Of a DNA stretch of 21,362 bases, positions 6,588 through 13,049 are shown one piece after another. Origin of the DNA: Bog-756 sp036513075 (GTDB taxonomy: Bacteria > Actinomycetota > Acidimicrobiia > Acidimicrobiales > RAAP-2); contig DATBZS010000029.1 in the NCBI GenBank assembly GCA_036513075.1, forward strand, positions 1 through 21,362, read 5' to 3'. Below the pieces are notes generated by a model. That model worked only from the letters and a program-made list of their open reading frames with translations, made no database searches and was not told where the DNA came from. The position numbers and the translations under genes are program-made. Position 1 is the stretch's first letter; each line of letters begins with the position of its first letter.

Positions 6588-7445
6588 GTGCGGCTCGGCA
6601 TCACCTGCTTCCTCACCGATCGGGACATGGCGCCTGCCGAACTGGCCCGGGCCGCCGAGGAGCGCGGCTTCACCTCGCTCTACCTGCCCGAGCACACCCA
6701 TTTACCGGTCCGCGCCGACACCCCGCCGGCACTCGTCGAGGGGGTGCGGGCCGAGGACTACACGAGGAGCCTCGACCCCTTCGTCGCCCTGGCCACGGCG
6801 GCGTCGGTGACCACCACCCTCACCCTCGGGACCGGCGTCGTGCTCGTCGCCCAACACGATCCGATCGTGCTGGCCAAACAGGTGGCGACTCTCGATCACC
6901 TGAGCGGCGGGCGGGTAGTGCTCGGCATCGGCTTCGGGTGGAACCGCGAGGAGGCAGCCGACCATGGTGTGGCATTCGGCGACCGCCGGGCCATCGCACG
7001 CGAGCACGTCCTGTGCATGCAGGCGCTGTGGCGCGACGACCCGGCCGAGTACCACGGGGAGTTCGTGGACCTCGACCCATGCTGGAGCCGGCCGAAGCCG
7101 GTGCAGCAACCCGGAGTCCCAGTCCTCCTCGGCGGTGCTCCGACGGCTGGCAACTTCGCGTCCGTCGCCGAGTACGCCGATGGGTGGATGCCCATCGGCG
7201 GGTCGGGACTCGGCGAGTCACTACCGCAGCTGCGACGGGCGTTCGAGGACGCCGGGCGCGACCCCGGCCTGGCCCGGGTGATCCCGTTCGGGACGGTTCC
7301 GACTGAGGCCAAACTGGCACACTTCGAGGGCCTCGGCCTCGACGAGGTCGTGCTGCGGGTCCCGTCCGGGTCCCGCACCGAGATCCTGGAGGTGCTCGAC
7401 GCCCATGCCGTCCACGTCGCACGATTCGCCGGGACCCATGGCTGA
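6588..7445 (+). CDS. Luciferase-like (LLM) oxidoreductase, probably F420-dependent
   Basis: A 285-residue TIM-barrel protein of the bacterial luciferase superfamily, resembling the F420-dependent Rv2161c-type group. It begins MRLGITCFLTDRDM, then AAEERGFTSLYLPEHTHLP (residues 23-41). The core LGTGVVLVAQHDP and LDHLSGGRVVLGIGFGW (102-118) is the family signature, and LGGAPTAGN with YADGWMPIGG forms the cofactor phosphate side. The GTG at 6588 follows the previous stop by 5 nt, with GAGG just upstream. Reading further back in frame only re-reads the crotonase gene. F420 rather than FMN is inferred from family and actinobacterial context. It may hydride-transfer to an enone or oxidise a secondary alcohol in the pathway. 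Confidence 0.88.
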   Translation: MRLGITCFLTDRDMAPAELARAAEERGFTSLYLPEHTHLPVRADTPPALVEGVRAEDYTRSLDPFVALATAASVTTTLTLGTGVVLVAQHDPIVLAKQVATLDHLSGGRVVLGIGFGWNREEAADHGVAFGDRRAIAREHVLCMQALWRDDPAEYHGEFVDLDPCWSRPKPVQQPGVPVLLGGAPTAGNFASVAEYADGWMPIGGSGLGESLPQLRRAFEDAGRDPGLARVIPFGTVPTEAKLAHFEGLGLDEVVLRVPSGSRTEILEVLDAHAVHVARFAGTHG

Positions 7446-8166
7446 CGCGCCCGGGACGGGAGCGGTGCCCGAAGCTCCGCGTCGTGGAGGCCCCCACGGC
7501 CGCCCCTGGAGTGGGGGAGGCCGCGAGGAGCTGGCCACCGCCGTGCGGAGGCTGATGGAGCTCACCGTGACGTCCACGCCCGCACCGGGGGCGTTCGCCG
7601 ACGCCACGTCCCGGATCGACACGCTGTGCGACGTGCTGGCCGCAACCGTCCCCGACGAGGGCCCCGAACCGGTCGGGCGGTTCGCCCGGGAGTCGGAGGG
7701 GTCCGACGACTTGTCGACCTTGACCCAGGCCATGCCTTTCGACATGGTCGTCGGGTCCTGCAACCCGGTGGCCCCGCCCATCGAGATCTGGTTCGATCCG
7801 CCGAAGGCCTTCGGGAAGGTGGTCTTCGCCCCTCAGTACGAGGGGGCACCGGGATGTGTCCACGGCGCGGCCATCGCCGCCGCCTTCGACATCATCCTGA
7901 CTGCGGCCAACGTGGTGGCCGACGCCGCCGGGCCGACGGTGGAGCTGCGCATCCGCTACCTGCGGCCCACCATCGTCGGGGCCGACACCCGCTTCGAGTC
8001 CGAGGTGACCGAGGTCACCAAGCGCCGGACCCACAGCATTGGGCGGCTCATCCAGGACGGCGTGGTCAAAGTCGAGGCGACGGGCGAGTTCGTCAATCTG
8101 TCCCGCGAACGGATCAACGCCATGCACCGGAACACAATGGCCGGAGGCGCCGAAAGGGCCGGATGA
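7438..8166 (+). CDS. Hotdog-fold thioesterase (PaaI/acyl-CoA thioesterase type)
   Basis: A 242-residue protein whose C-terminal half (about 120-222) is a PaaI-like hotdog domain: IEIWFDPPKAFGKVVF, then GCVHGAAIAAAFDIIL with H142 in the place of the family HGG motif (here HGA), then VELRIRYLRPTIVGADTRFE and a final strand VEATGEFVNL. The N-terminal 100 residues form a predicted helical arm with a low-complexity Gly/Pro lead. The ATG at 7438 overlaps the LLM stop by 8 nt. An earlier in-frame ATG at 7405 has a distant GGAGG and cannot be excluded. As last gene of the operon it probably hydrolyses an acyl-CoA end-product or stalled intermediate. Confidence 0.82.
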   Translation: MADAPGTGAVPEAPRRGGPHGRPWSGGGREELATAVRRLMELTVTSTPAPGAFADATSRIDTLCDVLAATVPDEGPEPVGRFARESEGSDDLSTLTQAMPFDMVVGSCNPVAPPIEIWFDPPKAFGKVVFAPQYEGAPGCVHGAAIAAAFDIILTAANVVADAAGPTVELRIRYLRPTIVGADTRFESEVTEVTKRRTHSIGRLIQDGVVKVEATGEFVNLSRERINAMHRNTMAGGAERAG

Positions 8167-8278
8167 CGGGTCTGTCACGCGCGGTCGGCGCGCATTCTCT
8201 AGAGTCAGCTGCACTGTGTCGTGCCGGGGGGACAGGTCGTAGGCCTGCCGGGCACCAGAACAACAGGGGGAACAACCG
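8167..8278 (+). promoter_or_regulatory. Promoter and leader of the substrate-binding lipoprotein gene
   Basis: This 112-nt gap has a -10-like TAGAGT at 8200-8205 inside CTCTAGAGTC and no convincing -35. Unlike most first genes here, the leader is long (about 65 nt) and ends in a good ribosome site, AGGGGG at 8265-8270, 8 nt before the ATG. The lipoprotein is thus likely transcribed separately from the catabolic operon, although read-through is possible because no terminator is evident. Confidence 0.5.
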
Positions 8279-9616
8279 ATGAGGCACTCCATCAGCGGCA
8301 GTGGGTCGGCGGGACGACGGCGGCGCCGAGCGGTCACCGTGTCCCTGGTGACCCTCGTGTTCGCGGGCACGCTCACGGCGTGTTCGACCACCAAGTCGCA
8401 GCCGGCGGCAACCACTTTCGCCAGCGCCACCGGAGCCTCGACGGGCATCCCGTCATCGGCCTTCAGCGACACCACTGGGATCACCCCGTCGTCGGTGACG
8501 GTGGGCAACGTGTCGACCCTGGCCTTCGGCTTGTTCAAGGGCGCCGATGTCGGAACCGAGGCATGGGCGGACTACGTCAACTCGACCGGGGGGATCAACG
8601 GCCGCAAGATCAACGTCGACTCGTATGACGATGGCTACCAGGGAGCCCCGAACAAGCAGGCCACCCAACAGGTAGTGGACAAGGACTTCGCAGCGGTCGG
8701 AGGGTTCAGCCTCGAGGACTCCTACGGCGAGACGGTGCTCGCCGCCAACCCTGGAGTGCCCAACGTGACGGTCTCCCTCAGCCAGCTGGCGAGCGACCTG
8801 CCCAACAGCTTCAGCCCCGACCCGGCGGCCATCGGGTGGCCGACCGGTGGGCTGCTGTACTTCAAACAGAAGTTCCCGGGTGACGTCAAGCACGCCGCCG
8901 CCCTGGTTGCCGACCAGCCGTCGGCCATCGTCAAATGGGGTGGCGAGAAGGCTGCCATGGAGTCCCTTGGCTACAAGGTCATCTACGACCAACAGTTCGA
9001 CATCACCACCACCAACTTCACTCCGAACGTGGTCGCCATGCGCAATGACGGAGTGAAGATCCTGTTCCTCGAGCAGATGCCGGAAAACTACGCGGCGTCG
9101 GTGGTCAAGGCGCTCAACCAGCAGAACTTCCACCCGCAGGTCGTCTTCGGCTCGTCGACATATTCGGAACAGCTGGTGCCGGACTCCGGTGGCCCGGCAG
9201 CCATCGACGGGACCTACATGGAGATGGTGAACTCGCTGTTCCTCGGCGAAGACGCGAGCCAACTGCCGGCGGCGCAGACCTTCCTCACCTGGGTCCAGAA
9301 GGCTGATCCCGGGTTCAAGCCCGACCTGTTCACCTTGTTCGGCTGGCTGTCGGCAGAGCTCTTCACCCAGGCACTGCAGGCCGCCGGGAAGAATCCCACC
9401 CGGGGCTCCGTGCTGCAGCAGCTGAAGAAGGTCACCAACTTCAACGGGAACTACCTCATCGCCAGCTCCAACCCGGCCCAGAAAGTCCCGGCCCACTGCT
9501 ACGTGATCGCCAAGATCGTCAGCGGCCACATCCAGAGGCTGGACAACCCGCCGATCAACGGTCCCGCCCACGGCTACCGTTGCGACGGCACGTTCTACTA
9601 CTACCCGCCGAAGTGA
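8279..9616 (+). CDS. ABC-type (Liv/amide-like) substrate-binding lipoprotein
   Basis: A 445-residue periplasmic-binding-protein type I domain of the Peripla_BP_6 (LivK-like) family. The signal peptide has RRRRR at 13-17, a hydrophobic stretch 19-31, and the lipobox LTAC with lipidated Cys35. A Thr/Ser/Ala linker follows, then SSVTVGNVSTLA, NSTGGINGRKINVDSYDD, the VGGFSLEDSYG region and the second-lobe segments VKILFLEQMPENYAASVVKA and FGWLSAELFTQAL, typical of the fold. It would capture a small ligand outside the membrane. No permease or ATPase genes are adjacent, so it is an orphan here and may serve a distant transporter. Its place after the catabolic operon suggests that it binds that pathway's substrate, which is inference only. 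Confidence 0.9.
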   Translation: MRHSISGSGSAGRRRRRAVTVSLVTLVFAGTLTACSTTKSQPAATTFASATGASTGIPSSAFSDTTGITPSSVTVGNVSTLAFGLFKGADVGTEAWADYVNSTGGINGRKINVDSYDDGYQGAPNKQATQQVVDKDFAAVGGFSLEDSYGETVLAANPGVPNVTVSLSQLASDLPNSFSPDPAAIGWPTGGLLYFKQKFPGDVKHAAALVADQPSAIVKWGGEKAAMESLGYKVIYDQQFDITTTNFTPNVVAMRNDGVKILFLEQMPENYAASVVKALNQQNFHPQVVFGSSTYSEQLVPDSGGPAAIDGTYMEMVNSLFLGEDASQLPAAQTFLTWVQKADPGFKPDLFTLFGWLSAELFTQALQAAGKNPTRGSVLQQLKKVTNFNGNYLIASSNPAQKVPAHCYVIAKIVSGHIQRLDNPPINGPAHGYRCDGTFYYYPPK

Positions 9617-9656
9617 CCGGGGCATCCGACCGGGGGTGATCCGCGCCGGACCGCCT

Positions 9657-9662
9657 TAGGCT
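9657..9662 (+). promoter_or_regulatory. -10 box for leaderless transcription of the SRAP gene
   Basis: TAGGCT is followed by exactly 8 nt (GGGCGGCC) and the ATG at 9671. No Shine-Dalgarno fits. The spacing would put the first transcribed base at or next to the start codon. No -35 is recognisable. Confidence 0.55.
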
Positions 9663-9670
9663 GGGCGGCC

Positions 9671-10420
9671 ATGTGCGGACGGATCTCGCTCTACTCGGAC
9701 CCGGACTACCTGACCCGGATCTTCGACGCCCAGCTCGGGCCCGACGTCGACCCCGACGCCCGGCCCAGTTGGAACGTCCCTCCGACCCGGACGATCCTGG
9801 CCGTGGCCGACGTGCCGGACGTGTCCGACGGCGACCTACCTGCGGGCGGCGGTCCGACGCCCGTCCACCGCGAGCTCGGCCGGTACCGGTGGGGTCTGGT
9901 GCCGTCGTGGGCCAGGGACCCGGCGGTGGGCAGTCGGATGTTCAACGCCCGGGCCGAGACGGTGGCGTCGAAGCCCTCGTTCCGCTCCGCGTTCTCCGCC
10001 CGCCGGCTCGTGGTGGTGGCCGACGGGTTCTACGAGTGGAAGCCCGGGAGCGCCAAGCGCCCCTATTACTTCACCCGGACCGACGGCCGGCCGCTGGCGC
10101 TCGCCGGATTGTGGGAGCAGTGGTGGGGCGGTCCGGACAGCCGTGACACCGATGAGGCCGAGCGGCCACCTATGCGGACCTGCACGATCATCACCACTGA
10201 GGCGGGCCCGGACATGGGGGACATCCACCACCGGATGCCCGTAGTGCTCGAGGAAGACACGCTCGACGAGTGGCTCGACCCGGCCAACCGGGACAAGCCC
10301 GAGCTCGAGTCGCTGCTGGTGCCTTCCGCTGCCGGCACCCTGGTCCACCATCCGGTCGGCCCGGCGGTGGGCAATGTTCGCAATGACGGGCCCGAGCTGA
10401 CCGAGGCCGTCGAAGACTGA
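9671..10420 (+). CDS. SRAP (YedK/HMCES) abasic-site DNA-protein crosslinking protein
   Basis: A 249-residue SOS-response-associated peptidase-fold protein that covalently shields abasic sites in single-stranded DNA. The catalytic Cys2 is exposed after Met removal (MCGRIS). The DNA- and active-site residues are visible: WNVPPT at 34-39, FNARAET at 91-97 with N92, GFYEWK at 119-124 with E122, and IHHRMPV at 185-191 with H186. These correspond to C2, N75, E105 and H160 of E. coli YedK. The start is fixed because Met-Cys must be N-terminal for function, and the leaderless promoter spacing agrees. The family is usually single-copy in bacteria. It converges on rpsT, with terminator hairpins between. 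No LexA box was recognised. Confidence 0.95.
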   Translation: MCGRISLYSDPDYLTRIFDAQLGPDVDPDARPSWNVPPTRTILAVADVPDVSDGDLPAGGGPTPVHRELGRYRWGLVPSWARDPAVGSRMFNARAETVASKPSFRSAFSARRLVVVADGFYEWKPGSAKRPYYFTRTDGRPLALAGLWEQWWGGPDSRDTDEAERPPMRTCTIITTEAGPDMGDIHHRMPVVLEEDTLDEWLDPANRDKPELESLLVPSAAGTLVHHPVGPAVGNVRNDGPELTEAVED

Positions 10421-10443
10421 GCTGGGAACGGCCACGGGACGCG

Positions 10444-10470
10444 CCGAGTCCCGCCGGAGGCGGGACTCGG
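10444..10470. terminator. Perfect 12-bp hairpin, likely bidirectional terminator
   Basis: CCGAGTCCCGCC and GGCGGGACTCGG pair perfectly around a 3-nt loop GGA, 23 nt after the SRAP stop. There is no T-run on either side, so it would act as a GC-rich actinobacterial type terminator. It lies between convergent genes and can serve both. Confidence 0.75.
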
Positions 10471-10487
10471 GTACTGCGATCGGGATG

Positions 10488-10506
10488 CCCGCCGGGAGCC
10501 GGCGGG
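10488..10506 (-). terminator. Second hairpin, immediately downstream of rpsT
   Basis: CCCGCCGG and CCGGCGGG pair perfectly around the 3-nt loop GAG, 9 nt past the rpsT stop. With the 12-bp hairpin at 10444-10470 it makes a tandem pair in the direction of rpsT. No T-tract follows. Confidence 0.6.
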
Positions 10507-10515
10507 GTGTGCGGC

Positions 10516-10785
10516 TCAGGCGTCGGCGGACGCCTTGGCGGCACGCTTCATCAGGCGGGACTTGCGGTTGGCCGCCTGGTTCTTGTGGATGACGCCCTTG
10601 GCGGCCGCCTTGTCGATCCGCTTGATGGCGAGCTTGATCGACTCCTCCGAGCTCTCGGCACCTTCGGCGATGGCCGCGTTGGCCCTCTTGGTGCGCGTGC
10701 GCAGCTCGGAACGGACCGCCTTGTTACGGGCCTGGCGCTTGACGGTCTGTCGGTTGCGCTTGATCTGGCTACGGATGTTGGCCAC
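10516..10785 (-). CDS. rpsT: 30S ribosomal protein S20
   Basis: An 89-residue, strongly basic, helical S20 that binds 16S rRNA in the body of the small subunit. The N-terminus ANIRSQIKRNRQTVKRQARN, the middle VRSELRTRTKRANAA and the C-terminal VIHKNQAANRKSRLMKR are characteristic. Its length is normal for the family. It starts with GTG at 10785, 5 nt after GAGGAC. It is divergent from lepA, a pairing seen in many actinobacteria. A leader of roughly 105 nt precedes it if the TATCCT box (10904-10899) is used. In E. coli S20 autoregulates translation; here that is only a possibility. Confidence 0.97.
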   Translation of the reverse strand: MANIRSQIKRNRQTVKRQARNKAVRSELRTRTKRANAAIAEGAESSEESIKLAIKRIDKAAAKGVIHKNQAANRKSRLMKRAAKASADA

Positions 10786-11012
10786 TGCTTGTCCTCGTCG
10801 TCCTCGTGCGTCGGGTCCGGGCGGAGACGTGCATCACCGGCCCGGGCTGTGTCTGGCCCCCGGGGATCCTTGAGGGATCGCCTACCGGGAGACAAGGAAG
10901 GATAGCAGTTCGGACCGGATCGTTCCCGACGGCTGCCGGAAGGATCGCGCCAGGTGCCGTCCGGCCTGGCGGGGAGTGGGTCTCCGCCGGCCTTGGGTAC
11001 GCTGGGCGCCCC
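10786..11012. promoter_or_regulatory. rpsT/lepA divergent intergenic region
   Basis: The rpsT leader (minus) contains a small inverted repeat GATCC/GGATC (10865-10869 and 10875-10879) and a -10-like TATCCT at 10904-10899. Toward lepA lies the perfect inverted repeat CGCCAGG/CCTGGCG (10948-10954 and 10965-10971), about 27 nt upstream of the lepA -10. No gene is evident, and open frames crossing the region have no family features. Confidence 0.45.
10998..11003 (+). promoter_or_regulatory. -10 box for leaderless lepA transcription
   Basis: TACGCT is followed by 9 nt (GGGCGCCCC) and the lepA GTG at 11013. No Shine-Dalgarno is properly placed, so the transcript probably begins within a few bases of the start codon. 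Confidence 0.5.
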
Positions 11013-12800
11013 GTGCTCCCCATCGACCGCATCCGCAACTTCTCGATCATCAGTCACGTCGACCACGGCAAGTCGACGCTGTCCGACCGCATCCTGGAGC
11101 TGACTGGGGCTGTCGACCCCCGCCTGATGCGTGAGCAGTACCTGGACTCGATGGACATCGAACGGGAGCGTGGCATCACCATCAAGGCCCAGAACGTGCG
11201 GGTGCCGTGGGCGGAGCACACGCTCCACCTCATCGACACCCCGGGCCATGTCGACTTCGGCTACGAGGTCAGCCGGTCGTTGGCCGCCTGCGAGGGTGCC
11301 GTCCTGCTGGTGGATGCCTCCCAGGGCATCCAGGCCCAGACCCTGGCCAACTGCTACCAGGCCCTGGAGAACGACCTCGAGATCGTGGCCGTGCTGAACA
11401 AGATCGACCTACCGGCCGCCGATCCCGAACGGTGCGCGGCCGAGATCGAGAACGTGTTGGGCCTGGCCGCCGCCGACATCCTCCATATCTCGGCCAAGAC
11501 GGGGGAGGGGGTACCGGAGCTGCTCGACGCCATCGTCGCCCGCATCCCGGCCCCGACCGGCGACCCAGCGGCGCCCCTGCGGGCCCTGATATTCGACTCG
11601 GCCTACGACCAGTACCGCGGGGTGGTCAGCTCCATCCGGGTGATGGACGGCACCCTCACCAACGATGACCGCCTGAGGTTCATGCAGGCCGGGGCCAATC
11701 ACGAGATCGAGGAGATCGGCATCCGCACCCCGGTGATGGTCCCCGTGAGTGAACTCGGTCCGGGCGAGGTCGGCTACCTCATCGCCGGCATCAAAGACGT
11801 CGGAGGTGCCCGCTCGGGCGAGACAGTGACCACGGCGACCCACCCCGCCGACATCGCCCTCGACGGCTACCGCGACCCCAAGCCCATGGTCTTCTGCGGC
11901 CTGTTCCCCATCGACGGCGACGAGCTTCCCGACCTGCGTGACGCCCTCGAGAAGCTGCGGCTCAACGACGCCAGCTTCACCTACGAGCCCGAGTCCTCTC
12001 GAGCCCTCGGGTTCGGCTTCCGGTGCGGCTTTCTCGGTCTCCTCCACATGGAGATCGTGCGCGAGCGCCTCGAGCGGGAGTTCGACCTCTCACTCATCGC
12101 CACCGCCCCCTCGGTGGCCTATCGGGCGTTCCTGGACAACGGCAGCGAGGTGGACGTCGACAATCCGTCCGAGCTGCCCGAGGCGTCGTCGCTCGATCAC
12201 GTCGACGAGCCGATGTTGCGGGCCACCATCCTCACCCCGGCGGAGTACACCGGCTCGATCATGGAGCTGTGCCAGGGCCGACGGGCCGAGATGCTGAAGA
12301 TGGACTACCTGTCGCCGGAGCGGGTCGAGTTCGTCTACGTCATCCCCCTGGCCGAGGTGGTGGTCAACTTCTTCGATCAGCTGAAAAGCCGAACGAAGGG
12401 CTACGCCAGCCTCGACTACGAGCCGTGCGGCTACGCCACCGCCGACCTGGTCAAGGTCGACCTACTCATCAACCACGTACCGGTCGATGCCTTCTCCACC
12501 ATCGTCCACAAGTCACAGGCCGACTACTACGGGCGGCGGATGGCCGAAAAGCTCAAGGAGCTGATCCCGCGCCAGATGTTCGAGGTCCCCATCCAGGCCG
12601 CCATCGGGGGCCGGGTGCTGGCCCGCGAGACGGTCAAGGCCCGCCGCAAGGACGTGTTGGCCAAGTGCTACGGCGGGGACATCACCCGCAAGCGCAAGCT
12701 GTTGGAGAAACAGAAGGAGGGGAAGAAGAAGATGAAGAACATTGGTCGGGTCGAGGTCCCCCAGGAAGCCTTCGTCTCCGCCCTCAAGCTCGATGACTGA
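11013..12800 (+). CDS. lepA: Elongation factor 4 (LepA GTPase)
   Basis: A 595-residue translational GTPase acting on stalled or misassembled ribosomes, of normal family length. G1 is SHVDHGKST (14-22), G2 RGITI (53-57), G3 DTPGH (75-79), G4 NKID (129-132) and G5 SAK (160-162). The LepA-specific C-terminal domain ends with CYGGDITRKRKLLEKQKEGK and KKMKNIGRVEVPQEAF, which distinguishes EF4 from EF-G. The reading frame is open about 200 nt further upstream, but GTG at 11013 gives the standard N-terminus (PIDRIRNFSIISHVDHGKS) and fits the -10 spacing. It stands alone: downstream lie weak hairpins and a new promoter. Confidence 0.97.
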   Translation: MLPIDRIRNFSIISHVDHGKSTLSDRILELTGAVDPRLMREQYLDSMDIERERGITIKAQNVRVPWAEHTLHLIDTPGHVDFGYEVSRSLAACEGAVLLVDASQGIQAQTLANCYQALENDLEIVAVLNKIDLPAADPERCAAEIENVLGLAAADILHISAKTGEGVPELLDAIVARIPAPTGDPAAPLRALIFDSAYDQYRGVVSSIRVMDGTLTNDDRLRFMQAGANHEIEEIGIRTPVMVPVSELGPGEVGYLIAGIKDVGGARSGETVTTATHPADIALDGYRDPKPMVFCGLFPIDGDELPDLRDALEKLRLNDASFTYEPESSRALGFGFRCGFLGLLHMEIVRERLEREFDLSLIATAPSVAYRAFLDNGSEVDVDNPSELPEASSLDHVDEPMLRATILTPAEYTGSIMELCQGRRAEMLKMDYLSPERVEFVYVIPLAEVVVNFFDQLKSRTKGYASLDYEPCGYATADLVKVDLLINHVPVDAFSTIVHKSQADYYGRRMAEKLKELIPRQMFEVPIQAAIGGRVLARETVKARRKDVLAKCYGGDITRKRKLLEKQKEGKKKMKNIGRVEVPQEAFVSALKLDD

Positions 12801-12852
12801 TTGTCCGCAGCCCTGCCTCACGCTCATCGTCCGGCTCCGGTCACGAGGGTGC

Positions 12853-12891
12853 CGAGGTGGTGGACCTCGATTCCTGCCAGGTCTTCGACCT
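12853..12891 (+). terminator. Two weak hairpins after lepA
   Basis: CGAGGT/ACCTCG (12853-12858 with 12864-12869, 5-nt loop) is followed by AGGTC/GACCT (12879-12883 with 12887-12891, 3-nt loop). They sit 53-91 nt past the lepA stop, with no T-run. They are plausible but weak terminators. The rest of 12801-12940 shows no gene. Confidence 0.35.
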
Positions 12892-12940
12892 TCCTCCGGT
12901 GGCACCGCGTCGACGTCCTGGCGAGCGCCCGATGCCTACC

Positions 12941-12976
12941 TTACGATTCCCGCGTGGCGGACCGTGGGAATCGCAA
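12941..12976. promoter_or_regulatory. Palindrome containing the -10 box of the glycosyltransferase transcript
   Basis: TTACGATTCCC (12941-12951) and GGGAATCGCAA (12966-12976) form an inverted repeat pairing at 10 of 11 positions around a 14-nt centre. The left arm contains the -10-like TACGAT (12942-12947). Six nt after it comes a GTG (12954) lying between the arms. It could be a repressor operator over the promoter, or an mRNA hairpin at the first codons. Confidence 0.5.
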
Positions 12977-13049
12977 GGTGACGTGGCCCGCGCGACGGAT
13001 GCCGGCCGGGACAGCATTCCGTCGGGTCCGGGATAGGGCATCGCGGTGA
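12954..13049 (+). CDS. Leaderless 31-codon upstream ORF coupled to the glycosyltransferase
   Basis: A GTG at 12954 lies 6 nt after TACGAT and opens a 31-codon frame rich in Arg (starting MADRGNRKVTWPARR). Its TGA (13047-13049) overlaps the GTG start of the glycosyltransferase as GTGA. The two are in different frames. No family is recognisable, and the strongly basic composition could be a by-product of reading GC-rich DNA. The likely role is ribosome delivery to the downstream start. Confidence 0.45.
   Translation: MADRGNRKVTWPARRMPAGTAFRRVRDRASR

Noticed and set aside
7491..7517. Inverted repeat CCCCCAC/GTGGGGG inside the hotdog gene
   Set aside because: It falls in the coding region for a Gly/Pro-rich N-terminal arm. 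GC-rich codons make such repeats common, and nothing supports termination there.
8216..8242. 8-codon GTG frame 10 nt after the lipoprotein -10
   Set aside because: Its TAG stop is 36 nt before the lipoprotein ATG, which has its own strong ribosome site, so there is no GTGA coupling.
6820..8538. 572-codon minus-strand frame opposite the LLM, hotdog and lipoprotein genes
   Set aside because: It spans three real genes and an intergenic promoter antisense, and its translation is low-complexity Arg/Gly/Pro without domains.
8453..9625. 390-codon minus-strand frame opposite the lipoprotein
   Set aside because: Shadow frame. The plus-strand protein has a signal peptide, lipobox and a full binding-protein fold.
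10806..11012. Upstream ATG extension of lepA by 69 codons
   Set aside because: LepA proteins begin close to the IRNFSIISHVDHGKS segment. The extension covers the rpsT/lepA promoter region.
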